From Asparagopsis taxiformis (Eukaryota; Rhodophyta; Florideophyceae; Bonnemaisoniales; Bonnemaisoniaceae): a stretch of 64,000 bases of DNA. Below, piece by piece: positions 32,757 through 42,704 of this stretch. The stretch lies in the NCBI GenBank assembly GCA_030407315.1, contig JALQPE010000238.1:1-64000 (forward strand). Direction: 5' to 3'. The notes beneath the pieces are model-generated. The model saw nothing but the letters and a program-made list of their open reading frames with translations. It was not told where the DNA came from and did not search any database. Numbering within the stretch: position 1 is the stretch's first letter; each line of letters starts with the position of its first letter. The position numbers were made by a program, and so were the translations under genes.

Positions 32757-33427
32757 CAGCATTGCCGAACCATCTGCTTGTGTTCGTTGCGTCAATGAAG
32801 AAGGACGGGTCTATGCTTCACAGATTGAGCGGGGTGCCTATGGACCAGTGGCCGGCCGAGGACATGCACTCGTTTTGGAGCATAGACCCGGACGCGATTC
32901 TGGCTGCCGATGCCGCATTCTACGGTGTCTATGTTTCGCAATCGGAGGTAAGAGGTGGTGGGTTTGGCGTATTCGCGGCGAAGAAACTGAAGAAGGGGAC
33001 GGTCATTGGCTGGTACAACGGGACGATTTTCTATGCGAAGATTCGAGACTCGGAACCGCAGAGATCAGTGATGTACGGCCCGGAAGGATTTGGGTGCACA
33101 GGAGAGAGGTTCCAGGACTACAACATGGAATTGGAAACCACGTACATAGGGAGGGGTGCACCTGTTCGGAAGGTTTGGCTCGTTCCAGCGGTCTATAATT
33201 GTACCAGCTACCTCAATGATTGTCGGGTCATTGACGGAACGGAGAAAGCGACCGAGGTGAGTCGAACACAGTCAGCCGAGTTTCGACAAGGCGATGCCAT
33301 AGACAAACCGGACTTTGCTTCAAATATCAAGAATCCCCATGCTGTCAAGGTCGTTCTGACCAGAGACGTTGAAGCTGATGAGGAGATATTTGCCGACTAT
33401 GGTAGAAAATATTGGCCAGCTAACTGA
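32642..33427 (+). CDS. SET-domain protein methyltransferase (probably C-terminus of the upstream gene)
   Basis: The frame overlaps the methyltransferase end by 115 bases and has no ATG near its start (it opens on TTG). It contains a complete SET fold: RGGGFGVFAAKKLKKGTVIG (the GxG substrate/SAM loop), YNCTSYLNDC, then NIKNPHAVKVVLTRDVEADE and EEIFADYGRKYW at the C-terminus. SET domains transfer methyl groups to lysines, usually of histones. The missing start, and the fact that one base in a poly-G run joins it to the preceding frame, argue that it is the last domain of a ParB–DNA-methyltransferase–SET fusion. The indel may be a sequencing error or true decay. Substrate cannot be told; no post-SET cysteines are visible. 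Confidence 0.8.
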   Translation: MQREVESILGDESVPVTGKAPRLRQKHISDAPEGFPAVTALPNHLLVFVASMKKDGSMLHRLSGVPMDQWPAEDMHSFWSIDPDAILAADAAFYGVYVSQSEVRGGGFGVFAAKKLKKGTVIGWYNGTIFYAKIRDSEPQRSVMYGPEGFGCTGERFQDYNMELETTYIGRGAPVRKVWLVPAVYNCTSYLNDCRVIDGTEKATEVSRTQSAEFRQGDAIDKPDFASNIKNPHAVKVVLTRDVEADEEIFADYGRKYWPAN

Positions 33428-34490
33428 GCTACTTTGATAGATTTGAGTAAACACGCATTGACAGAGACAATAGACTGTGCATCATCTTCCAAGAGCGCTA
33501 GATATTATAGACTACACTACAACAATCGTGACATGACTGCAGGAAGGCATCTGCGGCCTGGAGTGCAAACTATCCACTTTTCTACTGCTATACCTATGGA
33601 TACGAAAAGGAGAGAAACTAGAAAGATGTGAGTGCGAAATTGTGTAGCAACGCAGCATGTAGAACACCAGTAAGAGAGCGATGTAGGAGAAGCAGTCACC
33701 CCATTACAGTGCGGGCCGTTTACCGGGGATGCTGACAGCAAAGTCATCGTTACGATGACTTTGCTGTAAGAAAACAAATCATTACAGCAGCCATGATTTC
33801 TTTACCGGGTAAAAAATTGTGGCCGCTGTAATGAAACGTTTTCTTACAGCAAATCATTACAGCGGCCACAATTTTTTTACCCGGTAAAAATTCTTGCTGA
33901 TTTTTTACCCGGTAAAAAATTCTTTGGCCACTGCAAGGAAACGGTTCCTTACAGCAAAGTCATCGTAACGATGACTTTGCTGTAAGGAACCCTGGTAAAC
34001 GGCTTCGGCTGTAAGAAGCAGGGAGTTTCGTCCTTCTCCCATCTTGGTAAAGGAGAGAAGCGAAGTGTGAAGTCGGGAAAATTGCTCAGCAAAGGTCTGT
34101 ACGGCTGTGAGCAGCTCTCAGGAGTATTTTACCTCACGTGGTCTCTGTTCAGGGTATACCCTGTATATATATAGGTAGCCTAGTGTAGGTGGGAAGATAG
34201 ACGAAAATTCTACCAATAATTTATCACAGTGACGGCTCTCGTAGTCGAAATGTGCGCGTTGTCAAGGGTTGAAACTAGTCTCCCCCTACGGCCTAGCTAG
34301 TAAAATCATACAACGTTGTCGACTAATATTAAAAAGTAGCAAGCAATCTGCTGAGTAGCACTAAACTATGAGATGAAGGACAGATGTATAGATGAAAACC
34401 GAAAAGTGGGCTAAGATAACAATGTTGAGATGAGAAAGACAGAACTTTATAGCAGGGAACAGTAGTATAGGTTTTAATACTTCTGATATG
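33428..34490. repeat. Foldback element between the SET and dioxygenase genes
   Basis: Bases 33690–34260 hold a foldback element: palindromes TTACAGCAAAGTCATCG and TTTTTTACCCGGTAAAAA, and outer arms around CTTGGTAAAGGAGAG. Bases 34240–34490 are the 3' flank of the dioxygenase gene, conserved inverted at 4800–5070. No gene seen. Confidence 0.65.
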
Positions 34491-36437
34491 CTATCTATTG
34501 CTCCTATCGTACTTGTAATATTCGACGGTGTGGATGTGGTCCGTGAGGACGTCCTTCTCCGTCTTCAAGTAGATGTGGCCGCGCGTGGGCAGGCCATAGA
34601 CTAACTTCTCGCCTGCAGGAAGATCTCCTCGGCTGAAGCCGACCCCGTAATGGTAAAGGTCACCGCGACCAACCAATACGGAATAGGGTGGCACCCAAAA
34701 GGTGAGAGGGGGAACCTTCCACATATCGGCGTCCGGATTGACCAGGCATACATGACTATAAGGGGCAACTACTATAAAGAACCCATCGGCTCCGCTCGAC
34801 ATCATGAAATATGATGGAGACTTGGTAGGTCCTGCAACACGACTCGTTGATACCTTGAAGTCCGTGTGCCCATCCTGGTCCGCAGCCCCATCTGCTGTAA
34901 GAAGCAGCCGCAATCCTGTCTTCGGGAAGAAGACAGGATCCTCACCCTCCATTCCCAGCTTGAGAAACTCCGCACAAACACCAAGAGCAAGCTCTGCCAC
35001 CAACTTGTTCTTATACATATCCAAATTTTCCTCCTCCAACTTGTCGCACAACTCACGCCGCGGCAGAGTGAGGCGCCCACGACCACCATCCATGCGGTCC
35101 TTCGCATCACCCACGTTGTGGATGAACTGCCACGGCGAAGGATCGAAGCCGGGCTTTGCGAAAGCTGGCGGCTCGTCCTGTGGCTCCCTGTCGTCATCGT
35201 TAGAATCAGACTGCTGGGAGGGTTTTTCAACCTCCTCAACCAGCGGGAACTGCCTAGCGAAGTGTCCGAACAACTCATGCGTCGCATTACCAGCCGTGGA
35301 CGATGCCAACAGGCCTTCCATAACAATAACCCCCAAGTTTTCCAACAATGCCTTCTTCACCGCAAAGTACCTGTCCACCACCGTATCCTCAGCACCCGGC
35401 GATGCAGCTGCCTGGAATGCTGCCGCCCTCATTTCCGCCCGAACCGTCTCCACCGTCGTACTTTCCATATAGTACTTCATCCGGCTGCCAGACGCAATTG
35501 CGCTGGGGAGAACGGCGGCCACATTCTCATCGACGATACTGTCGGGAATGGGATTCTCCTGGGCGTCGTCGAACTGGAGAACCGGCTCCCGAGAGCGACC
35601 TCGGGAAGCCGACTTGGATTTCTTTGACGACGACTTTGATGAAGTCTCACCGAGCCTTCTCTTTTTGGTAGAAGGCTCGGGCGTCGCAGAAGCGGCTTCC
35701 AAGTTACGCTTCCCGAGGATGGAGTTTTCACCCGCATCCTCGGGGGCGCTCTCCAGCTCGACGACCTCCACAGCACCACCCGCCGTTCCACCACGACCGG
35801 AACGACTCGCTTGCAGGCGGGTACTCCTTCTGGGCATCACTTTCCTCCCAGAAGTTTCCACTCCGGGCGGTGCAGAATCACTGACTTCAATGACATCTTC
35901 GTCAGGATCTGCACCGCCCTTCGCACTGCTGCCCTCGACCACATTCTCGGGAGTAGGGCCCTCCGTCGAAATCCTCGCAACCGTCTTCTGTCCAACCCCA
36001 CCGGATGGTGAAGGGACGAAACTGTCATCGCTGGAGCTTCCCGAACTGCTAGCAGATGCAGAACGGGAAGCTTCGACAGCGGGGGCCGGAGCAGCAGGGT
36101 GCTGCTCGGCAGCCGGAGTCGCAGGCTCAGGCTGCGAAGCCGGTGAGACCTGCTCCTGCGCGGCTTGGACAGGACGGTTGGGGGTACCAGTCCCGGCGTG
36201 GGAAACTGGACCAGACTGTTCACTGCCAGCCTGGGGACCACGCGCAGTCGGCTTGACCGGGGTCACCGCAGGGGAGGATGCAGACACGGCAGGGGTAGTG
36301 AGAGGAAGAGGGGCAGCCTCAGAATCGCTGGAAGATTCCAGTTGAGGTGGTGGGGGCAAAGGAATGGAGGATGAAGGGATGGGCAAGGAATTGGAAGAGG
36401 AAGGGATGGGGGCATCATCACCACATGTGGTCCACAT
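34491..36437 (-). CDS. 2-oxoglutarate/Fe(II) dioxygenase-like domain, copy 1 (C-terminal part of a ParB fusion)
   Basis: The frame is 648 codons. Residues 1–290 are disordered, Pro/Ser/Ala/Glu-rich with basic patches (KKRRLGETSSKSSSKKSKS). From ~315 (SGSRMKYYMES) a folded domain begins. It carries FFPKTGLRLLL, then GHTDF at ~522 (HxD), PPYSVLVGRGDLYHYGVGF with the distal histidine at ~595, and RGHIYLK at ~620. This HxD…H…R order is the signature of double-stranded beta-helix oxygenases, which use iron, O2 and 2-oxoglutarate. It has no close known family; protein, nucleic acid or small-molecule substrates are possible. The upstream ParB frame overlaps by 175 bases. An extra ACATGTGGACC block at ~36420–36445 explains the frame break: the relative at 2465–4800 lacks it and is in frame. 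Confidence 0.75.
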   Translation of the reverse strand: MWTTCGDDAPIPSSSNSLPIPSSSIPLPPPPQLESSSDSEAAPLPLTTPAVSASSPAVTPVKPTARGPQAGSEQSGPVSHAGTGTPNRPVQAAQEQVSPASQPEPATPAAEQHPAAPAPAVEASRSASASSSGSSSDDSFVPSPSGGVGQKTVARISTEGPTPENVVEGSSAKGGADPDEDVIEVSDSAPPGVETSGRKVMPRRSTRLQASRSGRGGTAGGAVEVVELESAPEDAGENSILGKRNLEAASATPEPSTKKRRLGETSSKSSSKKSKSASRGRSREPVLQFDDAQENPIPDSIVDENVAAVLPSAIASGSRMKYYMESTTVETVRAEMRAAAFQAAASPGAEDTVVDRYFAVKKALLENLGVIVMEGLLASSTAGNATHELFGHFARQFPLVEEVEKPSQQSDSNDDDREPQDEPPAFAKPGFDPSPWQFIHNVGDAKDRMDGGRGRLTLPRRELCDKLEEENLDMYKNKLVAELALGVCAEFLKLGMEGEDPVFFPKTGLRLLLTADGAADQDGHTDFKVSTSRVAGPTKSPSYFMMSSGADGFFIVVAPYSHVCLVNPDADMWKVPPLTFWVPPYSVLVGRGDLYHYGVGFSRGDLPAGEKLVYGLPTRGHIYLKTEKDVLTDHIHTVEYYKYDRSNR

Positions 36438-38134
36438 GTGGCTGGGAGCGCAGCATGTGGGATGTCTGGGTACATCGCGTGAAAGCGTTTCCGCATAATC
36501 ATGTCGCGGTACCCAGTGACGCGCAGGAGCATTTTCCTGGCGTCCTTCCCGAAGACAGACTTCTTACGGGGAAAAATGTGTTCGTAACTGTAACCATCGG
36601 GGGGGCCTTCCTTGGGACGGAAGTCTGCCCAACACCCCTTCTTGGGGACCATCTGAGCAAGAACTTCGACAACGCGCGAGCGAATGTCGAAGCTCTTGCT
36701 CGGGTCACCCACGCTGGGAATTGACCCATCCAGCATCCTCATCACATCCGACACGTTCCAGTACTCGGCCACCTCCTTCACGTACCCGAAGATTTCCAAC
36801 AAACCAGCAATCCATTCCTGCCCAATGGTACCAACCGAGTACGGTTTCAGCCCGGCCGACCGACGGCTACAAGTGTAGCGCGCCGTCATCTCCAGGATGA
36901 AACACTTCTGTACATCCGGAGCACTCCTGAACGACCCATTGAACAACAAGTTCACCGTACACCCAGCCAGATCCTCTGTGGAAGAAAATTGAACGAACTC
37001 CGGCCTGTTCGGGATGCTCGACCAGTATTTGAAAGCAGGGCTTTCAATGGTCTTGAACCCTCGCGCGATCGAGACGTAGCGCATGAGCTGTCTCGGACGA
37101 ATCCAGCTCAGCGCTTTCCGTTCTTTAATGTATTGAACGGTCGGCTCGATCTTCTTCTTTCCCAGGCGGTGGATATTGATGAACTCCATCACAGAGCACA
37201 CATTGTCAGCAACTGTTACCTCGCTGACATTGTGGGTGTGGAAGTTCATCAGCCGTGAAAGCGGGAGTACTTCTTCGGAGCAGAAGACATCCCGGCCAAG
37301 CCGAGTCGGTGGGAGGAGAAAGTCGACTGGAATAGTTCCAAAGCGACGGTAGATGTCAGACTTGACAAACTCCTCCCACTCTGGACTGTCCTTCGCAGGA
37401 GCAGGTCCAGCCGCCTCGAGAATGGCCTTCAACGCGGTCACTCGGTGAGATCCATCGACGTATTGCAGTCGGACTTTTGCATTGGAATCAATCACCTCGC
37501 AGACGGACACGCGTGAAGCAATCACGGAAAAATCCCTGAGTGAGAAACGTTTTCTTCAACTCATCAACGCGATGCGGCCTGACCACCCTGGACACGACTG
37601 CCGGAGGAGAAACATCCAGAGGGGAAATGAAGACTGGAATGTTTCGGCAGCTCTCCGGACTTATGTCGTAGTCCACATCCACCGGGATGGGCAATGTGCC
37701 AGGGTAGGCCAGCCTGGTGCTGCAGAGAGGCTTGTTCGGTACGATGTCACGAGCGTTGTGATCATCGACCTTCTCCGCATCCTCTGCCAAGTCGCTGCCG
37801 GACGCGATGATCATGTCCGGAGCAGGCGAGCTAGGCAGAGGAGCACCAGATCCCTCGACGGCTGGCGCCGCTTCGGCAGATTGAGCCGGAAGCGGAGTTG
37901 CGGGAACGCCAGCGTCGATTGTCGGGACAACCGCGGGATCGGAAGCGGAAGGGGGGGAGGGGACGGGCTTAGGTGCTGGGCTGAGCTGGGTCAGCGCTGC
38001 AGCAGCTTCGCAAACGTCCATGGGGACAGGGGGGGCAGAGAAGGAGAAGGAGAGGGAGAAGGAATGGGAGAATCGTTGTCACGGCGGCTGGCAGAGCGCA
38101 CCTGGCGGTCGAAAGCGTTGGGGGATTGTTGAGC
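36263..38134 (-). pseudogene. ParB-like domain protein, copy 1 (N-terminal part of the fusion, frame-shifted)
   Basis: Two minus-strand frames make one gene. The first, with ATG at 38021 or possibly 38134 (MAQQSPNAFDRQ), reaches RVVRPHRVDELKKTFLTQGF. The second (from 37525) continues VIASRVSVCEVIDSN, QYVDGSHRVTALKA, NFHTHNVSEVTVADNVCSV and TIGQEWIAGLLEIFGYVKEV. One extra T in the TTTTT run at ~37546 separates them; without it the sequence aligns with copy 2. DGSHR is the ParB/sulfiredoxin-like core motif, a fold that binds DNA-segregation partners and nucleotides in bacteria. Central repeats of histidine/aspartate and the helical C-terminus are shared with copy 2 and with the methyltransferase gene more weakly. 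The frame then runs on as low-complexity Pro/Leu sequence over the dioxygenase start. Confidence 0.75.
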
Positions 38135-38349
38135 CATTGCTTTGGTGAAGAAATGAGGAAAGAAGAGTGAAAGATTGAGAAAGAGAGAAGAAGATCTGAA
38201 CGACAAGCTGTTTTGCTGCGTAAGCTGAGTAAGATAAGCGAAACTTAGAGAACTGACATATTCCTATTAGTATACACCCTGGTAATGATATTCAGCGGTT
38301 GACCAATCCGAACCTTCCACATCACTTTTCGTTGTACGACAATTACAGC

Positions 38350-39440
38350 TCAGGCAGTTTACCAAGGATCCTTACAGCAAAGCCATCGTTACGATGACTT
38401 TGCTGTAAGGAAAGGTTTCATTACAGAGGCCAGGAATTTTTTTACCCGGTAAAGAAATCATGGCTACTGTAATGTTTTGTTTCCTGACAGCAAAGTCATC
38501 GTTACGATGACTTTGCTGTAAGAAAACGTTTTCATTACAGCGGCCAGGAATTTTTTTACCGGGTAAAGAAATCATGGCCACTGTAATGAAACCTTTCCTT
38601 ACAGCAAAGTCATCGTAACGATGACTTTGCTGTAAGCATCCCTGGTAAACTGCTCCATCTGTAAGCCGTTGGTCTCAACCCTCGCTCTTATTTCTGTTGT
38701 CCTCCTTCATTATCTCCACCTACCTTCCACCTACACACCACCTCTCTACTGTCACTCTGCCCGCCCCTTTGGTGCATGAAATATTTTATTACCACTCTCA
38801 TAGTCTACACATACTGCTGCCTTCATACTTCTGCATGCCTACCCTTCAATCTTTCTTCCATCTTTCTCTACCGTGCTAGGCTTAGACCATGCTCTGTGCA
38901 CATCTGACTTACTTAATATCATTGTATAGTTAGAAACTAGAATAATAATTACATCACTAGAGTACACTGCAAATGTTAGTAACTATGGTTGGTGTGGTAC
39001 ACAACACCCTACCTCCTTCATGAGTAAACTTTGCGCACAGAACCGTTCAATACCAGGTAGTGCAGCCAGCGCAAATCAGGCTTGCACGACGCAGAGTGCT
39101 CCCCAGAGCCGTCAACAGCCGTCCAAACCATCGTTGTACGATGTTCCCGGCTCCACACTTCCCTTCTCACCCTTCCCAGGGTGGGAGACGGACGAAACTC
39201 CTAACCGCTTACAGCCGAAGCCGTTTACCCGGGATGCTTACAGCAAAGTCATCGTTACGATGACTTTGCTGTAAGGAAAGGTTTGATTACAGTGGTGAGA
39301 AAATTTTACCGGGTAAAAAATCAGCAAGAATTTTTTACCTGGTAAAAAATTGTGGCCGCTGTAATAATTTGATTTCTTACAGCAAAGTCATCGTAACGAT
39401 GACTTTGCTGTCAGCACCCTAGCGAAACTGCATCATCTGT
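38350..39440. repeat. Two foldback elements between the ParB copies
   Basis: Cores at 38370–38640 and 39238–39415 carry the TTACAGCAAAGTCATCG palindrome and TTTTTTACCGGGTAAA. Bases 38690–38890 are an inverted copy of the leader seen at 6575–6790, and 39040–39230 match the inverted tail at 7020–7160. No gene seen; 39440–39664 is the 3' flank of dioxygenase copy 2. Confidence 0.7.
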
Positions 39441-39664
39441 AAGCCTTCCTCACCTCAATGTTGCAACCAAAGACGACTGCGATATTACCTTGTTCTATTC
39501 TAGTAGTGCCCGCCATAGTTTCCTCCCCTTCTCATATTAAATTGAGTATTGTATATCTCCTGACCCGTCTACATACGCAAACGTCATGTACTAGCCTAAC
39601 TTTCATCGTTTACTTGAAGGCGGCCTTGATGCCTGCCATAGAATGCTATTAAGAACTAATTTCA

Positions 39665-41401
39665 TCAGATATCTAAACGCTCCCAGTAGTTGACATTGAA
39701 GGGAGGCTGTAGCAACTTCTCCCTGGAAGTTCGCAGTGATAGATGGGACCGGATAGGATGCTGGTACCTCACCGAAGAACGACCCTCCGCGAATCCCATT
39801 CCTCCGTGATACACGTCCGTTCGGCATACAAGCAGGGAATACGGTGGGATGCGCACGTTCGTCACTGGCACGCGGTACTTGTCTTTCGCTGGATGACTTA
39901 GGCACACATGGCTGAACTCGGCGATACGAATGATGAACCCATCCGCACCAGCAGCCATCATGAAATATGATGGCGAGTTGAGAGGACCAGTTCCAGTTCC
40001 CTCACGGACGGGAACATCGGTATGCATAAGTTGCTCCTGACTACCTTCTGCGGTCAAAATCAGACGAAGACCCGTTTCTGGAAAGACCACCGCTTCTTCT
40101 CTTCCAAACCCGAGCTTCAGGTTCTCCGCACAAATCGCCTTACCTAGCTCCAGAATCAGCTTGTTCCTGTACTGCCGCGCGCTTTCTTGCTCAAGGTCAT
40201 CGCAGATGCTTTTCCGGTCCGTCTTGAATACACCAGTGCTGTCTTTCGGTCGAAGTGGTTTCCACGGGTTCTTCTCACTTGCACTTGAGCCACTTGTAGT
40301 ACCTTGGAATGTGCTGGCCATCTGTGTGAATAACTCTTGCGTAGCTGCTCCCACTGTAGTAGAAGAGAAAATGTCTTGCAACACCACGTAGCCAAGCTCG
40401 TCGATCATTCTTCTCTGGTAGCTGAAGTATTGTTGGCTTTCACAAGAACCGAGGGGACAAACCAAAGTAGAGTAGCCTGCAGCTGCTTCCATTATCTCCG
40501 TCCGGATTGTATCAATGTCTTCTTCTGTGATATAATACTTCATTCTCGAGTTGGAAGGAACGCATAAAGGCAGCTTCTCAGGTATCTCCTCTGCGAATGT
40601 GCGGTCTGGAAGGGAGTTTTCTTGCTCGTCAGTGAAGAGTGGTGCTTCTTCTCCAGTCGTTCGTTTTCTTGCATTGACTCTACTCTTCTTTTCCCGGGGA
40701 GGCCCAATCTCAATGTTGTCATCCGGCGTATTGGGCTCAGAAAACTTCGCGCTAGTATCTTCCCTTCTTCGCTTCTTATGCAACCTGGACTCGTTTTCAT
40801 CGCCGCTTCCACCAGAACTCCTGCTTCTTCCCGAATTCTCCTTGTCCACTTCAGCCGGGCTAGTGCTGTTAGTTTCTGGTGTCCTGATTCGAAGTTTCAA
40901 TATCACAGAGCGGTTCTGCGCATCTCCAGCTTGTTGTCCAGGCGTGTCTATGTCCATGCGACCACTATTGTCCAAGTTGATATCAAGACTTTGCGTATCG
41001 CCGCTTTGTTTCCTTCCCTGAGGAAGATCTTCTCTGACAATCCTTCCCGGCGAATTATCCCTGGCACGACTTTCCCGCTCTGCCCTTGAAGCTGAAAGAC
41101 GTTCCTGTTCTTTTTGGAGAACAGCAAGACGTTCTGCTTCCCTCTTCTCAGCTGCTGCAAGACGCGTGGCAGGACGTTCCTGTCCTCCCTCTTTTGCTGC
41201 GGCAGGACGGTCTTCTGCTTCTTTCGGGGTGCTCAGAGGTGCCTCTTCTATTGCTTTCGTCGCGACAGCAGGAATCACTTCTTCAGCCACCACATTTGGA
41301 GGAATTTCCTGTTCTTCCTCCACAACAGCAGAAACTTCCTGCTCTACTTGGGCTTCGGCAGATACTCCTTCTTCTGCTTGAACTGGACCAGGAGTTTCCA
41401 C
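39665..41401 (-). CDS. 2-oxoglutarate/Fe(II) dioxygenase-like domain, copy 2 (C-terminal part of a ParB fusion)
   Basis: 578 codons are open, but the frame opens on GTG and has no ATG for ~150 residues, so it is probably not a separate gene. The N-terminal third is Glu/Ala/Val-rich (EAQVEQEVSAVVEEEQEIPP) and basic in places. The domain starts at SNSRMKYYITEEDID and carries VFPETGLRLILTAEG, LMHTDVP (HxD, ~460), IPPYSLLVCRTDVYHGGMGF (distal histidine ~530) and RSHLSLRT. All ligand positions match copy 1, so the domain is under constraint despite low identity elsewhere. A single shift near 41430 would join it to the upstream ParB frame. The substrate is unknown. Confidence 0.75.
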   Translation of the reverse strand: METPGPVQAEEGVSAEAQVEQEVSAVVEEEQEIPPNVVAEEVIPAVATKAIEEAPLSTPKEAEDRPAAAKEGGQERPATRLAAAEKREAERLAVLQKEQERLSASRAERESRARDNSPGRIVREDLPQGRKQSGDTQSLDINLDNSGRMDIDTPGQQAGDAQNRSVILKLRIRTPETNSTSPAEVDKENSGRSRSSGGSGDENESRLHKKRRREDTSAKFSEPNTPDDNIEIGPPREKKSRVNARKRTTGEEAPLFTDEQENSLPDRTFAEEIPEKLPLCVPSNSRMKYYITEEDIDTIRTEIMEAAAGYSTLVCPLGSCESQQYFSYQRRMIDELGYVVLQDIFSSTTVGAATQELFTQMASTFQGTTSGSSASEKNPWKPLRPKDSTGVFKTDRKSICDDLEQESARQYRNKLILELGKAICAENLKLGFGREEAVVFPETGLRLILTAEGSQEQLMHTDVPVREGTGTGPLNSPSYFMMAAGADGFIIRIAEFSHVCLSHPAKDKYRVPVTNVRIPPYSLLVCRTDVYHGGMGFAEGRSSVRYQHPIRSHLSLRTSREKLLQPPFNVNYWERLDI

Positions 41402-42704
41402 CGTTTCCTTCTCTGTAGAATGTCATGCGATTCCGTTCCCTCTCCTCCTCCGCTTTCGTCTCCTTCATTGCCTTTGTCCCGGTAGCATATTCCAGTTTGT
41501 CGTAAAAACTGTTTGTAAACATCCCGTTCTTGGTTCTCAGACTGCTTCTGTCTACCACGTCGTCATGAAAGTCGACAAGGACGAATACAATGCGCTCTCC
41601 AATGCGATGATCATTATCCCTGACCTCCTTCGCGTTTTCTGCTGCCAAATCCGTTCGCACGAATTCCTCCATCGTTGCAGAGTTCAACCATTTGCGGACG
41701 ACCTCTGCCATATCATAGATGGCCAACAGAGCCAGTAGCCAAGTGCGCATCGTGAACGGGCTTCCGCTTCCGATATTTCTGACAAGTCCTCTCTTCCTCC
41801 TCATCCTTGTCCACGACGCTGTCATCTCGAGCACAAACCACTGGAACCACTCTTTATCGCGCGTCCCGCGTCCGTCCGTGCCATTGCGGAATATTGCGTT
41901 ATTGACAAGGTCGAGCACGCACCCGTACATATCGGCAGAGTCAATTCGAGAAAAGTCCGGATCTCTTCCCTCGGTTCTTGCATCCTCGATTTCTCTGTTC
42001 CTATCCAAAGCATTGTAAACGCTAGGGATAGAGCTCCAGTACACGAAAGCAACGCTGTCTGTGCGATTGAACCCCTTCGCAATGTTGATGTACTGCCTAT
42101 ACGAGTTCTCCGAACGGTTCCTGTCGGACGGCAGAATATAGCTCACTTCTTTCAGAATAGGAATAAGCCGGACAACAGGAAGATCCATCTGGTTGGAAAA
42201 CCTGAGAAACTCTATGACCGCACAGACATTGTCGGCAATGCTCACAGAAGCGACATCGTGAGTTTGTATATTGGCTTCGAGAGACAGTTTCAGAACCTCC
42301 AGCGCATCGAGAATTAGACGCCTGTTCGGCGCAATCAACTGTTGTACCCAAACCAATTCCAAGGAATCCCTGTTCTTTCCTGAGTACTTCTCCAGGCATA
42401 GTTGCAGAGCAGCTATGCGATGAGAGCCATCGATGCAGTAAAACTCGTCTCCTTCGTTATCTTCCATTTTGCAGACTGTAATCATAGTTCCAGTGGTAGA
42501 GAAACCTCTATCCATGAAAATGCTGGCCAGTTCGTTTACACGACCCGGTCGCACCAAACGGGAGGTCACTGTCGGAAACTTCACTTTGCGAGGATCAACT
42601 TGCACTTTAGAAGAGCTGTACTGAGCAATAGTGATGCTTTTCTCTTCAGCAGAAGGAGAATTGCTCTTCTCCGATGTAGTGTTCATGATACTATTGTCTC
42701 CCAT
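41283..42704 (-). CDS. ParB-like domain protein, copy 2 (N-terminal part of the fusion)
   Basis: ATG at 42704 starts MGDNSIMNTTSEKSN. The segment VTSRLVRPGRVNELASIFMD and YCIDGSHRIAALQL mark the ParB-like domain at ~25–115. HDVASVSIADNVCAVIEFL, RQYINIAKGFNRTDSVAFV and YWSSIPS align with copy 1. The last ~60 residues (SWSSSSRRRSICRSPSRAGS) are an out-of-frame reading of the dioxygenase linker, so the real protein should leave this frame near EEERERNRMTFY at ~41430. The gene is otherwise undamaged. No intron with good sites explains the change, so a small indel or sequence error is the simplest reading. Confidence 0.75.
   Translation of the reverse strand: MGDNSIMNTTSEKSNSPSAEEKSITIAQYSSSKVQVDPRKVKFPTVTSRLVRPGRVNELASIFMDRGFSTTGTMITVCKMEDNEGDEFYCIDGSHRIAALQLCLEKYSGKNRDSLELVWVQQLIAPNRRLILDALEVLKLSLEANIQTHDVASVSIADNVCAVIEFLRFSNQMDLPVVRLIPILKEVSYILPSDRNRSENSYRQYINIAKGFNRTDSVAFVYWSSIPSVYNALDRNREIEDARTEGRDPDFSRIDSADMYGCVLDLVNNAIFRNGTDGRGTRDKEWFQWFVLEMTASWTRMRRKRGLVRNIGSGSPFTMRTWLLALLAIYDMAEVVRKWLNSATMEEFVRTDLAAENAKEVRDNDHRIGERIVFVLVDFHDDVVDRSSLRTKNGMFTNSFYDKLEYATGTKAMKETKAEEERERNRMTFYREGNGGNSWSSSSRRRSICRSPSRAGSFCCCGGRTGNSSKCGG

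Noticed and set aside
29949..33427. Bacterial or phage contamination explaining the methyltransferase
   Set aside because: The gene lies between transposon genes, is joined to a eukaryote-type SET domain, and its ParB region is related to the two neighbouring fusions.
35548..36345. 265-codon plus-strand frame
   Set aside because: Complement of the low-complexity linker of dioxygenase copy 1.
41283..41430. Programmed frameshift joining ParB and dioxygenase
   Set aside because: Copies 1 and 2 need shifts of different direction at different places, and the old copy reads straight through, so independent indels are more likely.
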